Assembly: GCA_051879315.1 (NCBI GenBank)
Contig: JBJELW010000076.1
Location: forward strand, 74,022-138,021
From: Roseburia_C sp051879315
GTDB lineage: Bacteria; Bacillota; Clostridia; Lachnospirales; Lachnospiraceae
Direction: 5' to 3'
DNA: 64,000 nucleotides
In this document: piece by piece, positions 34,506-43,482 of the stretch
How positions within the stretch are numbered: position 1 is the stretch's first letter
How the letters are laid out: every line of letters starts with the position of its first letter
Notes under the pieces: generated by a model
The model's input: the letters and a program-made list of their open reading frames with translations, nothing else
What the model was told of the DNA's origin: nothing
Databases searched by the model: none
Position numbers and translations under genes: made by a program

Positions 34506-34655
34506 TTTTATTGGTAAAACAATTTAAAATAATTAATGTCTGGGGATATTTTCCAGGAGTGGATATTCCCTGTAAAAAAGGAAATAGTTGCATAGATAAA
34601 TAATGGAATTATGTTTTTGATACGAAGGAAAAGTCAGGAAAGAGAGGACAAACAG

Positions 34656-37600
34656 ATGAAGAATTGGAAAGGGTGGAAAAAGAGAATATTTGCCCTGCTT
34701 TTGGCAGGGGCTATGCTTGGAACGTCCATAGATCTCAGCGCATGGACCATATTTGCAGCGGACAGTGAAGTGTTGGGCGTATCCGTAGAGACACAGCCGG
34801 TGGTGGAGTGGAAAGTGTACTGCTCAGAGGAGCAGGTGGGCACCATTGCACAGGAGACGCTGGGAGCGGCGACACCGGCTGGCGGACAGAATGTAAAGTA
34901 TATTGATCGGGTGAGCCTGTCCACGCAGGCGAAGAGTATATACAATCAGCTGGAGGATTCACTGCCCACGGTGGATAGTATATCCGGCCAGGTTAGTAAT
35001 GGGCTGTTGGTAGATCCGGTGCAGGGGAGTATACTGTCCATATCCAATGGAACAGCTCAAGGGACTTATTACACGTTGGCCCCCGTTGAATGGACAATTG
35101 CTGATGGTGCTGATGTGGATACTGCCTGTAATGATATGACAGAAGAAATTACCACGGCCTATGCGGCTTTTTTAAGGGATCACCCGGAGGTATTTTGGTT
35201 CAGTGGAACGGCGTATGTATTAATTTCGCAAACCTCGAATACGGATGGCAGTACAACCTGTAATTTGTATTTTGTTCTAAAAAAAACAGCAGCATCTGAT
35301 GCTGATTCCTATGATATTCGAAAGCCCGATTATCAAAATGTATCGAAACTTCAATCTGAAATTCAAATCCGTGATGTTGCGGTTTCCACGATTCTTAACA
35401 AAGTGGATGAAGACGCCAGCGCTTATGAGAAAGTAGCCTTTTTTAATGAGTGGCTTACGAAAAATAACTGCTATAATTCCATGGCGGCGGAGAATGGAAG
35501 TGGTGGAACCACAGCCTGGGAGTGTATTTCGGCATTGACTGCCGCAAAGCCAGCGGACATCGAATATACCTTCGATGTAACTTCTCCGGTTTGCGAAGGC
35601 TACGCCAAGGCCTTTAAGGTGCTGTGTGATCAGGCAGGAATTCCCTGTGTGCTGGTGAGCGGTACGGCTAAGAATTCTTCCGATGATGGGCAGGGTGAAG
35701 CACATATGTGGAATTATGTCCAGATTGATGGTGCCTGGTATGCGGTGGATGTGACCTGGAATGATCCGGTTGTTGATGAGATCGATAATGTATTGTCAGG
35801 AAAAGAAAATATCAACTATCTCTTGGTGGGAAGTACCACAGTTATTGATGAAGTGGCCTTTGCTCAATCTCATCAAGAGAATAATCAGGTTATGGAAAAT
35901 GGTTATGTGTTTACCGGAGGACCGGTGATAGAAACAAAAAATTATACGCTGCCACCATTTAAAAGTATTTCAATCAAGCTGGGTACAGCTGAGTGTACAG
36001 ATGTGGATACATACAACGTCACTTATGGTGTTTCCGATTATTCCAAACGTACCTTTACGGCGACAGTCATGGATTATAATGGGAATGAGGTGACAGATGG
36101 GGTAACCTATAGCTGGACAGAGGGAGAATCCTCTGTTGAAGGAGGAAAAACCTTTACGGTGCCACTTGATGCTCATGCCGGAGACCACACATACACCTTA
36201 ACTGTGACAAAGACTGAAAATAATGAAACGAAGAGTATGAGTCGTAGCATTAAGGTATACGTATTGAAGGCAGATCCGATAGTTGCGGAGCCAGTGAAAA
36301 CGCAGACTGCGACTTACGGACAGACACTGGCAGACTTTAAATTGCCAATTCCGGATACAAATAAGGGAGAAACGGCTGGAAGCTGGAAATGGGAAGATGG
36401 CGATACGGCATCGGTGGGGGATGTGAGTAGTTCGCCCGTTGTACATCGTGCTGTTTTCACCCCCAGCGATACGAACAATTATAATACGAAAACAGTGGAT
36501 GTATCATTTACCGTGTCACCAGCGACTTATTCCATTAAAATTCTGGATATCTATCAGACTTCCAGATCATACAATGGGGATCCGCTGCAGGAGCCGACAA
36601 AATCGGAACTGGAGCTGATAGGTATGGAGTATTCCGAAGTCAAATTTGAATGGTATAAAGATGTAGTGTCAGATAGCAACAAGTTAGACACTGCACCCAC
36701 GGAGGCAGGAACCTACGTATTGAGGGCTTACGTGGATGGAACCAGCAATCACTCAGAAGCTTCAGACCAGAAGACAGTTACCATTACTAGGGAAACTACC
36801 CAAATTACTGTGGCCCCCGAATATCAAAGCTATCCGAAGGTTTATGGTGAACCGAAATTCACGCTCTCAGGAATTAGCAATAACAAGAATGCGCCCATGA
36901 CTTACACATCCAGTAATACGGATGTGGTTACAGTGAACCCGACCACCGGTGAGGTTACTATTGTGGGAGCCGGCGAGGCCACCATCACCGTGAAAGTTGA
37001 AAAGGAAACCTACGTTGAGGAGGCTACAAACGATTCAATAAAGATTACAGTGGATAAGAAACCAATCACGGTTACAATCAAAGGCCTAAGTATGGTGAAT
37101 GGTGAGTCCACACCGATCACGTTTGATTGGGAGGAGAGCTATAAGGATTCTTTAGAACCCGGTGATACGATAGAAGAGTTCGGAGAAGTTATTTATACGA
37201 TATATAAGAGAAACGAAGACGGAAGCAATGGCGAGGAGTTTACCGGTGTTCAGTTAGAGACCGGAACCTATAATGTTTGCGGAACCTTTACTAATTCAGA
37301 TAATTATACTGTAACCTGTAATCCGGGGGTGTTGACCGTTTATGCAGATAAGGGGACAGTAGAAATGAAAGAGGGGGTTGTTTTAACAAAGACTTTTGAC
37401 AACGAGCCTTTCCATAACCTGGTTCGCGGTACAGACTATACCACCAATTCAGGGGCTGATGCCACATTTTCCTATCGTCTGTATTCATCCGGCATGACGA
37501 ATGAGCAAGGAAACTATACCGGAGGAATGCCCACTGATGCAGGAACTTATGTCGTTCGGTTGTCCGTTCCGGCAACAGAGGGCTATACGGAAGCAGTTGC

Positions 37601-39467
37601 ATATACAATGGTGACCATTACGCCCTTGGCTTTGACATCAAATCCCTTAAACTGGAAGGTCATAGATTCAAATCCGACTTTGACTTATGATGGTTTGTCC
37701 CATACAGTTACAGAATTTCAGATAGAGGTAACTATCAAAGATGGGGTAACATATACGTTGAAATCTGATAGTTTTGATTTTGTAACCGGAAATCCGGATG
37801 CACTGTCCGGAAATGAATGGCGGAATGCGGGAACATATACTCTGTATATTACAGCAAAAGGAAATTGTACCGGTACGGTATCCACTACATACACAGTTAA
37901 CCCCGCCGATGCTCCCAATCCACCTTCCTCCACCATAACCACAGCCTACGATAAGAAAGATAAGACGGTAGCAGATGTGGAACTGCCTACAGACTGGAGT
38001 TGGGACGCAACTTATGCTGCGAGTGTGTTATTGCCGGGAGAATCGAATGCAGTAACTGCCATCGCAAACTACAAAAATGATAACAAGAATTACAATACAG
38101 TATCTGTGACGATTACTATGCAGCAATGCAATCATCCTACAACTTCGCAGATTATTGATAATCAGCCTACCTGTACCGCCACCGGAACGGCACATACGGT
38201 GTGCGATATTTGTGGCGAAACCAGACAAACCGATTTGGTAGTTTCGGCTCTTGGCCACACCGGCGGCACAGCTACCTGTACTGAGCAGGCTGTGTGTGAC
38301 AGATGCCATCAGCCTTATGGGGAATTGAATCTCTCCAACCATGTTCATACCAAGACCATCAATCAGAAAGCGGCTACCTGTACGGAAGCAGGATATACCG
38401 GTGATACCTACTGTGACGATTGTAAAACCATCATTGTCCGCGGCAGCAGTATCCCTGCATTGGGTCACAGCGGCGGCACAGCCACCTGCAGCGCGAAGGC
38501 TGTGTGTGACAGATGCCATCAGCCTTACGGAGAACTGAATCCTTCCAACCATACAGGCAGCAAGGTTACCGGTCAGAAGGCAGCCACCTGTACAGAAAAT
38601 GGCTATACAGGAGATACGGTTTGTACCGGATGCGGTGCAGTGCTGAGTCAGGGAAAGAGTATTCCTGCATTGGGACACAGCTATACATCATCTGTTACCA
38701 GAGAACCCACCACAGAGCAGGAGGGAGAGCGCACCTATACCTGCAGCAGATGTGGGGACTCATACACAGAGAACATTGAAAAACTTCCCAAGGAGATGGG
38801 ACTCACCGGAGGAACCTGGGAGTTAGACGGCGGAAAATGGTGGTATGCGGCTGCAGATGGCAGCTATCCATCCAATGGCTGGAGCCTGGTCGAAGGAGAG
38901 TGGTATGCCTTTGATAATTCCGGATATATGCAGACCGGATGGTATCAGGACGGCGGCAGCTGGTATTACTTAAATAACAGCGGCGTGATGCAGACCGGCT
39001 GGGTAGGAGATGGCGGCACCTGGTATTATATGGAAGATAGCGGAGCCATGGCCACCGGTTGGACCCGGGATGGAAATGACTGGTACTACATGGATTCCAG
39101 CGGAGCCATGTGCACCGGCTGGAAACAGATTGGCGGCATCTGGTATTACTTAAGTGGCAGTGGAGCCATGGTCACCGGCTGGCAGCAGATTGGCGGAACA
39201 TGGTATTACTTCGATGCCGGAGGAGCCATGCAGACCGGCTGGCAGAAGAACGATGATGTATGGTACTACTTGAAGCCCAGCGGAGCCATGAGCACCGGTT
39301 GGGAAAAGGTGGGAACCACCTGGTATTATTTTGATGCCAGCGGAGCTATGGTTACCGGTTGGAGCCGAATCGGAGCCAGCTGGTATTACTTCTATGACAG
39401 TGGTGCCATGGCGGCAGATACCACCATCGACGGATATCGGTTAAGTTCCAGTGGAGCTATGTACTGA
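34656..39467 (+). CDS. Large secreted surface protein: transglutaminase-like domain, Ig-like repeats, Cys-rich repeats, cell-wall-binding repeats
   Basis: A 1603-residue exported protein. It has a signal peptide (about 1-36), then a transglutaminase/protease-like domain at about 240-400 with a full triad: Cys313 (VCEGYAKAFKVLCD), His350 (EAHMWNYV) and Asp365 (VDVTWND). Bacterial Ig-like and MBG-type domains run from about 430 to 1150 (one is VTVNPTTGEVTIVGAGEATI). Cys-rich repeats run from about 1158 to 1370, and aromatic choline-binding-type repeats from about 1385 to the end (TGWxxxxGxWYYL/F). Wall binding is thus non-covalent. The ATG at 34656 follows GAGAGG; an ATG at 34611 does not fit. 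It sits between hemW and hrcA and looks like an insertion into a conserved cluster. Substrate unknown. Confidence 0.88.
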   Translation: MKNWKGWKKRIFALLLAGAMLGTSIDLSAWTIFAADSEVLGVSVETQPVVEWKVYCSEEQVGTIAQETLGAATPAGGQNVKYIDRVSLSTQAKSIYNQLEDSLPTVDSISGQVSNGLLVDPVQGSILSISNGTAQGTYYTLAPVEWTIADGADVDTACNDMTEEITTAYAAFLRDHPEVFWFSGTAYVLISQTSNTDGSTTCNLYFVLKKTAASDADSYDIRKPDYQNVSKLQSEIQIRDVAVSTILNKVDEDASAYEKVAFFNEWLTKNNCYNSMAAENGSGGTTAWECISALTAAKPADIEYTFDVTSPVCEGYAKAFKVLCDQAGIPCVLVSGTAKNSSDDGQGEAHMWNYVQIDGAWYAVDVTWNDPVVDEIDNVLSGKENINYLLVGSTTVIDEVAFAQSHQENNQVMENGYVFTGGPVIETKNYTLPPFKSISIKLGTAECTDVDTYNVTYGVSDYSKRTFTATVMDYNGNEVTDGVTYSWTEGESSVEGGKTFTVPLDAHAGDHTYTLTVTKTENNETKSMSRSIKVYVLKADPIVAEPVKTQTATYGQTLADFKLPIPDTNKGETAGSWKWEDGDTASVGDVSSSPVVHRAVFTPSDTNNYNTKTVDVSFTVSPATYSIKILDIYQTSRSYNGDPLQEPTKSELELIGMEYSEVKFEWYKDVVSDSNKLDTAPTEAGTYVLRAYVDGTSNHSEASDQKTVTITRETTQITVAPEYQSYPKVYGEPKFTLSGISNNKNAPMTYTSSNTDVVTVNPTTGEVTIVGAGEATITVKVEKETYVEEATNDSIKITVDKKPITVTIKGLSMVNGESTPITFDWEESYKDSLEPGDTIEEFGEVIYTIYKRNEDGSNGEEFTGVQLETGTYNVCGTFTNSDNYTVTCNPGVLTVYADKGTVEMKEGVVLTKTFDNEPFHNLVRGTDYTTNSGADATFSYRLYSSGMTNEQGNYTGGMPTDAGTYVVRLSVPATEGYTEAVAYTMVTITPLALTSNPLNWKVIDSNPTLTYDGLSHTVTEFQIEVTIKDGVTYTLKSDSFDFVTGNPDALSGNEWRNAGTYTLYITAKGNCTGTVSTTYTVNPADAPNPPSSTITTAYDKKDKTVADVELPTDWSWDATYAASVLLPGESNAVTAIANYKNDNKNYNTVSVTITMQQCNHPTTSQIIDNQPTCTATGTAHTVCDICGETRQTDLVVSALGHTGGTATCTEQAVCDRCHQPYGELNLSNHVHTKTINQKAATCTEAGYTGDTYCDDCKTIIVRGSSIPALGHSGGTATCSAKAVCDRCHQPYGELNPSNHTGSKVTGQKAATCTENGYTGDTVCTGCGAVLSQGKSIPALGHSYTSSVTREPTTEQEGERTYTCSRCGDSYTENIEKLPKEMGLTGGTWELDGGKWWYAAADGSYPSNGWSLVEGEWYAFDNSGYMQTGWYQDGGSWYYLNNSGVMQTGWVGDGGTWYYMEDSGAMATGWTRDGNDWYYMDSSGAMCTGWKQIGGIWYYLSGSGAMVTGWQQIGGTWYYFDAGGAMQTGWQKNDDVWYYLKPSGAMSTGWEKVGTTWYYFDASGAMVTGWSRIGASWYYFYDSGAMAADTTIDGYRLSSSGAMY
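38128..38780 (+). repeat. Cys-rich coding repeats
   Basis: Three to four imperfect repeats of about 170-200 bases. Each encodes CxxC pairs (CDICGETR, CDRCHQPYGELN, CDDCKTII, CSRCGDSY) and the phrase ALGHSGGTATC. GCTGTGTGTGACAGATGCCA recurs at 38289 and 38499. Confidence 0.85.
38860..39412 (+). repeat. Cell-wall-binding (choline-binding type) coding repeats
   Basis: About nine tandem units of roughly 60 bases, each encoding a Gly-Trp...Trp-Tyr-Tyr...Ser-Gly-Ala-Met motif such as TGWKQIGGIWYYLSGSGAM. Adjacent units differ by third-position and loop changes. Confidence 0.9.
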
Positions 39468-39524
39468 TAATATAATGTAGAAGTAAATCGTAATAAAAGT
39501 AATAGGATATTTCCGATGAAAAGA

Positions 39525-39560
39525 ACGATCGGTTTTGTGTTTGCAGAACCGGTCGTTTTT
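39525..39560 (+). terminator. Terminator of the large surface protein gene
   Basis: ACGATCGGTT (39525-39534) pairs with AACCGGTCGT (39547-39556), with one G-T pair, followed by TTTTT. It isolates the following heat-shock operon. Confidence 0.85.
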
Positions 39561-39596
39561 AACTTTATTAAAAAAGTCTAAAGTTTAAAAATGGTG

Positions 39597-39625
39597 TTGA
39601 CAAAGCATACTGATAGTGCTATCTT
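39597..39625 (+). promoter_or_regulatory. hrcA operon promoter
   Basis: -35 TTGACA (39597-39602), 17-base spacer, -10 TATCTT (39620-39625), directly upstream of the CIRCE element. Confidence 0.85.
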
Positions 39626-39638
39626 AATCATGTAGTGA

Positions 39639-39665
39639 TTAGCACTCCTAATCATCGAGTGCTAA
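39639..39665 (+). promoter_or_regulatory. CIRCE operator (HrcA binding site)
   Basis: TTAGCACTC (39639-39647), 9-base spacer, GAGTGCTAA (39657-39665): a perfect match to the CIRCE consensus. It lies 14 bases after the -10 box. HrcA bound here represses hrcA-grpE-dnaK-dnaJ until heat shock. Confidence 0.97.
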
Positions 39666-39702
39666 CAAAAGAACAAAACATCTTCAAAGCAGGAGTGAGT
39701 GG

Positions 39703-40749
39703 ATGAACGAGAATGAACTGGATGATCGGAAAACTACTATATTAAAAGCAGTGATCCGAAACTACTTAGAGACAGGCGAACCGGTGGGTTCCCGAACCAT
39801 TTCCAAGTACACAGATTTAAATTTAAGCTCAGCCACGATTCGGAATGAGATGTCGGACTTGGAGGAGATGGGCTACATCCTGCAGCCCCATACATCAGCC
39901 GGACGAATTCCTTCCGATAAGGGTTACCGATTCTACGTGGATCAGCTCATGGCGGAGAGAGACAAGGAAGTCTCTGATATGAAGAATTTCGTTATTGAGC
40001 AGACCGAGAAAGTAGATAACGTGTTACAGCAGGTGGCAAAGATTCTGGCGACCAATACCAATTACGCCACTATGGTGACAGCTCCTCACGGCGGACACAA
40101 TAAGGTGAAATTTATCCAGCTTTCCAATGTGGATGAGAACCATATCCTTTCCGTCATTGTGCTGGAGGGCAATCTGGTAAAAAATAAAATGATCACCGTG
40201 GAGGAGGCCATCAATAACGAGGATATGCTGAAGCTGAATATTCTTCTGAATACCAGCCTCACCGGATTGACCATTGCAGAGATTAATCTTGGCACCATCG
40301 CAGCTTTAAAGGAAAAGGCAGGAATTCATTCCAAAGTGGTAAGTGATGTGCTTGACGCAGTGGCAGAGGTAATCAGTGAGGGAGAAGACCTGCAGGTATA
40401 CACCAGCGGGGCAACCAATTTCCTGAAGTATCCGGAGTTATCCGATTCCGCCAAGGCCAGCGAGCTGTTAAATGCTTTTGAGGAAAAGAAGGAGCTTGTA
40501 AGTCTGATTGCCGATAAGCTGGAAGATGAAAACAGCACCGGCATTCAGGTTTATATAGGAGATGAATCCTCGATTCAGACTATGAAGGATTGTAGTGTGG
40601 TGACAGCCACCTACGAACTGGGCGAGGGCGTCAAGGGTACCATTGGTATCATTGGTCCGAAGCGTATGGATTATGAAAATGTTATGGATAATCTGAGAAG
40701 TCTGAAATCGCAGTTGGATGAAGTCTTGAAAAATGCGAAGGATAAATAG
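39703..40749 (+). CDS. hrcA: Heat-inducible transcription repressor HrcA
   Basis: A 348-residue repressor that binds CIRCE and is kept active by GroE. The N-terminal winged helix is in KAVIRNYLETGEPVGSRTI, SSATIRNEMSDLEEMGYI and PHTSAGRIPSDKGYRFYVD. The C-terminal dimerization part includes VATYELGEGVKGTIGIIGPK. It is the first gene behind the CIRCE-controlled promoter, so it controls itself. The ribosome site is GGAGTG. Confidence 0.97.
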   Translation: MNENELDDRKTTILKAVIRNYLETGEPVGSRTISKYTDLNLSSATIRNEMSDLEEMGYILQPHTSAGRIPSDKGYRFYVDQLMAERDKEVSDMKNFVIEQTEKVDNVLQQVAKILATNTNYATMVTAPHGGHNKVKFIQLSNVDENHILSVIVLEGNLVKNKMITVEEAINNEDMLKLNILLNTSLTGLTIAEINLGTIAALKEKAGIHSKVVSDVLDAVAEVISEGEDLQVYTSGATNFLKYPELSDSAKASELLNAFEEKKELVSLIADKLEDENSTGIQVYIGDESSIQTMKDCSVVTATYELGEGVKGTIGIIGPKRMDYENVMDNLRSLKSQLDEVLKNAKDK

Positions 40750-40803
40750 AAAAAGCAGAATGAAGCACTCATGAGGGCTCATTTTTAGAGAGGTGATAAG
40801 AAA

Positions 40804-41460
40804 GTGGCAGAATTAGAAAAAGAAAAGAACGAAGATCTTGAGGAAGATATCACATTAGAGGGAGAGGTGGAAGAGACCACGGCAGAGGAAACATCCGAAG
40901 CTCCTTCTGAGGAGGAAGAAGAGACAGAAGATACAGAGCAGGAGGATGCCGGGGAAGAAGCGGATGGTGATGAGCCTGAGGCAGAGCCTAAGAAGGGAAT
41001 CTTCAAGAAAAAGGAAAAGAAGGATAAGAAAGATGAGCAGATCGAGGAATTGAACGATCGACTGAGACGACAGATGGCAGAATTTGACAACTTCCGGAAA
41101 CGTACCGAGAAGGAAAAATCCCAGATGTTTGACATGGGAGCCAGCACCATCATCGAGAAGATCCTTCCGGTGATCGACAGCTTTGAGAGAGGCCTGGCAG
41201 CCGTATCCGAGGAGGAGAAAGAAAACTCCTTTGTACAGGGTATGGATAAGGTATATAAACAAATGACCACAGCACTTGCTGAGGTGGGAGTGACGGCCAT
41301 TGAGGCTGCCGGTGCAGAGTTTGATCCCAATCTTCACAATGCGGTGATGCATGTGGAGGATGAATCTCTGGGAGAGAACGTAGTAGCCGAGGAACTGCAA
41401 AAGGGTTACATGTACAAGGAAACAGTAGTCAGACATAGTATGGTAAAAGTAGCCAATTAA
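40804..41460 (+). CDS. grpE: Nucleotide exchange factor GrpE
   Basis: A 218-residue cochaperone that releases ADP from DnaK. It has a long acidic N-terminus (about 1-60, Glu/Asp-rich), a coiled coil (EEIDEQ-like to NDRLRRQMAEFDNFRKR), and the C-terminal head with VGVTAIEAAGAEFDPNLHNA and LQKGYMYKETVVRHSMVKVA. The start is GTG with AGAGGTG upstream. It is between hrcA and dnaK in the heat-shock operon. Confidence 0.96.
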   Translation: MAELEKEKNEDLEEDITLEGEVEETTAEETSEAPSEEEEETEDTEQEDAGEEADGDEPEAEPKKGIFKKKEKKDKKDEQIEELNDRLRRQMAEFDNFRKRTEKEKSQMFDMGASTIIEKILPVIDSFERGLAAVSEEEKENSFVQGMDKVYKQMTTALAEVGVTAIEAAGAEFDPNLHNAVMHVEDESLGENVVAEELQKGYMYKETVVRHSMVKVAN

Positions 41461-41477
41461 AGTAGGAGGAAAAAATT

Positions 41478-43355
41478 ATGAGTAAAATTATTGGTATTGA
41501 CTTAGGAACAACAAACAGCTGTGTAGCAGTTATGGAAGGTGGAAAGCCCACCGTTATCGCAAACCAGGAAGGTGCAAGAACCACACCCTCCATCGTAGCA
41601 TTCACAAAGACCGGTGAGCGTTTGATCGGTGAGCCGGCAAAGCGTCAGGCAGTAACAAATGCAGAGAAGACCATTTCTTCCATCAAGAGACATATGGGTA
41701 CCGATTATAAAGTAGCCATCGACGACAAGCAGTATTCTCCTCAGCAGATTTCTGCTATGGTTCTGCAGAAGTTAAAGGCAGACGCCGAAGGATATCTGGG
41801 AGAGTCTGTTACCGAGGCTGTCATCACAGTTCCGGCATACTTCAACGACGCACAGCGTCAGGCTACCAAGGATGCAGGTAAGATCGCAGGTCTGGATGTA
41901 AAGCGTATCATCAACGAGCCTACCGCAGCAGCATTGGCTTACGGACTTGACAATGAGAAAGAGCAGAAGATCATGGTATACGATTTAGGTGGTGGTACCT
42001 TTGATGTGTCTATCATCGAGATCGGTGACGGTGTCATCGAAGTGCTTTCTACCAACGGTGATACTCACCTGGGTGGTGATGACTTCGATAACAAGATCAC
42101 ACAGTGGATGATCGACGAGTTCAAGAAGGCAGAGGGCGTAGACCTTTCTACCGATAAGATGGCTCTTCAGAGATTAAAGGAAGCAGCAGAGAAGGCAAAG
42201 AAAGAGCTGTCTTCCGCAACCACAACCAACATCAACCTTCCGTTCATCACAGCAACTGCTGAGGGACCGAAGCACTTTGATGTAAACTTGACCAGAGCAA
42301 AATTCGATGAGCTGACTCATGATCTGGTAGAGAGAACCGCAATCCCTGTACAGAACGCCATGAAGGATGCAGGCGTTACCAACGCTGACTTAGGTCAGGT
42401 ACTTTTGGTAGGTGGATCTACCCGTATCCCGGCAGTGCAGGATAAGGTAAGACAGTTAACCGGAAAAGAGCCCAGCAAGTCATTGAACCCGGATGAGTGT
42501 GTAGCATTGGGTGCATCTATCCAGGGTGGTAAATTAGCAGGAGATGCAGGCGCAGGCGAGATCTTACTGCTGGATGTAACACCGTTGTCACTTTCCATCG
42601 AGACCATGGGCGGTGTGGCTACCAGATTGATCGAGCGTAACACCACCATCCCTACCAAGAAGAGCCAGATTTTCTCCACCGCAGCAGATAACCAGACTGC
42701 CGTTGATATCAACGTAGTACAGGGTGAGAGACAGTTCGCAAGAGATAATAAATCCTTAGGCCAGTTCCGTCTGGACGGAATTCCGCCAGCACGTCGTGGA
42801 GTTCCTCAGATCGAGGTTACATTCGATATTGATGCAAACGGTATCGTAAACGTATCCGCAAAGGATCTGGGAACAGGCAAAGAGCAGCACATCACCATCA
42901 CAGCAGGTTCCAACATGTCTGATGAGGAAATCGATAAGGCTGTCAAGGAAGCAGCAGAGTTTGAAGCACAGGATAAGAAGAGAAAAGAAGCCATCGATAC
43001 CAGAAACGATGCAGATTCCTTCGTATTCCAGACACAGCAGGCATTGGATCAGGTGGGCGCAAGCTTAGATCCCGCAGATAAGTCTGCAGTGGAGGCTGAC
43101 CTGAATGCACTGAAGGCTTTGGTGGAGGCAAATCCTCAGGCCGAGAACATGACAGAGGCTCAGGTGGCTGAGATGAAGGCTGCCAAGGAGAAACTGACAG
43201 AGAGTGCACAGAAGGTATTTGCTAAGATGTACGAGAATGCACAGGCAGCTCAGGGAGCACAGGCAGGACCTGGTCCGGATATGGGTGCAGGCCCGGATAT
43301 GAATGCCGGCGGCGCAGACGATGATGTGGTAGATGCAGATTACAAAGAGGTATAA
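41478..43355 (+). CDS. dnaK: Chaperone DnaK (Hsp70)
   Basis: A 625-residue ATP-dependent chaperone. Nucleotide-binding motifs are GIDLGTTNSCVAVMEGG, VYDLGGGTFDVSIIEIGDG and VLLVGGSTRIPAVQDKVRQ. The substrate-binding domain starts with LLLDVTPLSLSIETMGGVAT, and the disordered tail ends in DDDVVDADYKEV. A strong AGGAGG precedes the ATG. Codon use appears more biased than in its neighbours, as expected for an abundant protein. Confidence 0.99.
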   Translation: MSKIIGIDLGTTNSCVAVMEGGKPTVIANQEGARTTPSIVAFTKTGERLIGEPAKRQAVTNAEKTISSIKRHMGTDYKVAIDDKQYSPQQISAMVLQKLKADAEGYLGESVTEAVITVPAYFNDAQRQATKDAGKIAGLDVKRIINEPTAAALAYGLDNEKEQKIMVYDLGGGTFDVSIIEIGDGVIEVLSTNGDTHLGGDDFDNKITQWMIDEFKKAEGVDLSTDKMALQRLKEAAEKAKKELSSATTTNINLPFITATAEGPKHFDVNLTRAKFDELTHDLVERTAIPVQNAMKDAGVTNADLGQVLLVGGSTRIPAVQDKVRQLTGKEPSKSLNPDECVALGASIQGGKLAGDAGAGEILLLDVTPLSLSIETMGGVATRLIERNTTIPTKKSQIFSTAADNQTAVDINVVQGERQFARDNKSLGQFRLDGIPPARRGVPQIEVTFDIDANGIVNVSAKDLGTGKEQHITITAGSNMSDEEIDKAVKEAAEFEAQDKKRKEAIDTRNDADSFVFQTQQALDQVGASLDPADKSAVEADLNALKALVEANPQAENMTEAQVAEMKAAKEKLTESAQKVFAKMYENAQAAQGAQAGPGPDMGAGPDMNAGGADDDVVDADYKEV

Positions 43356-43411
43356 AAGAAATTTCATCTGCGAAACAGTGTAACTATTAAATTATTTTGC
43401 AGAATTACAGG

Positions 43412-43461
43412 ATATGCGGTAGGAGTCCGGGAAAAGAAACATCCCGATTCTTGCCGCATAT
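43412..43461 (+). other. Hairpin between dnaK and dnaJ
   Basis: ATATGCGG (43412-43419) pairs with CCGCATAT (43454-43461), and the arms continue inward through AGGAGTC/ATTCTT-type pairs to CGGG/CCCG. No T-run follows. It lies in the 127-base gap 21 bases before the dnaJ start, so it may set relative levels of DnaK and DnaJ. Confidence 0.55.
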
Positions 43462-43482
43462 GAGTGAATTGAGGGAAAAGAT

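Noticed and set aside
34506..34655. Terminator or promoter between hemW and the large surface protein
   Set aside because: GGGGATAT/ATATTCCC can pair near 34540-34571 but no T-run follows, and no promoter boxes at good spacing were found.
38860..39412. Tandem repeats considered as a CRISPR array
   Set aside because: Units are coding, in frame, contiguous without unique spacers, and encode a known wall-binding motif.
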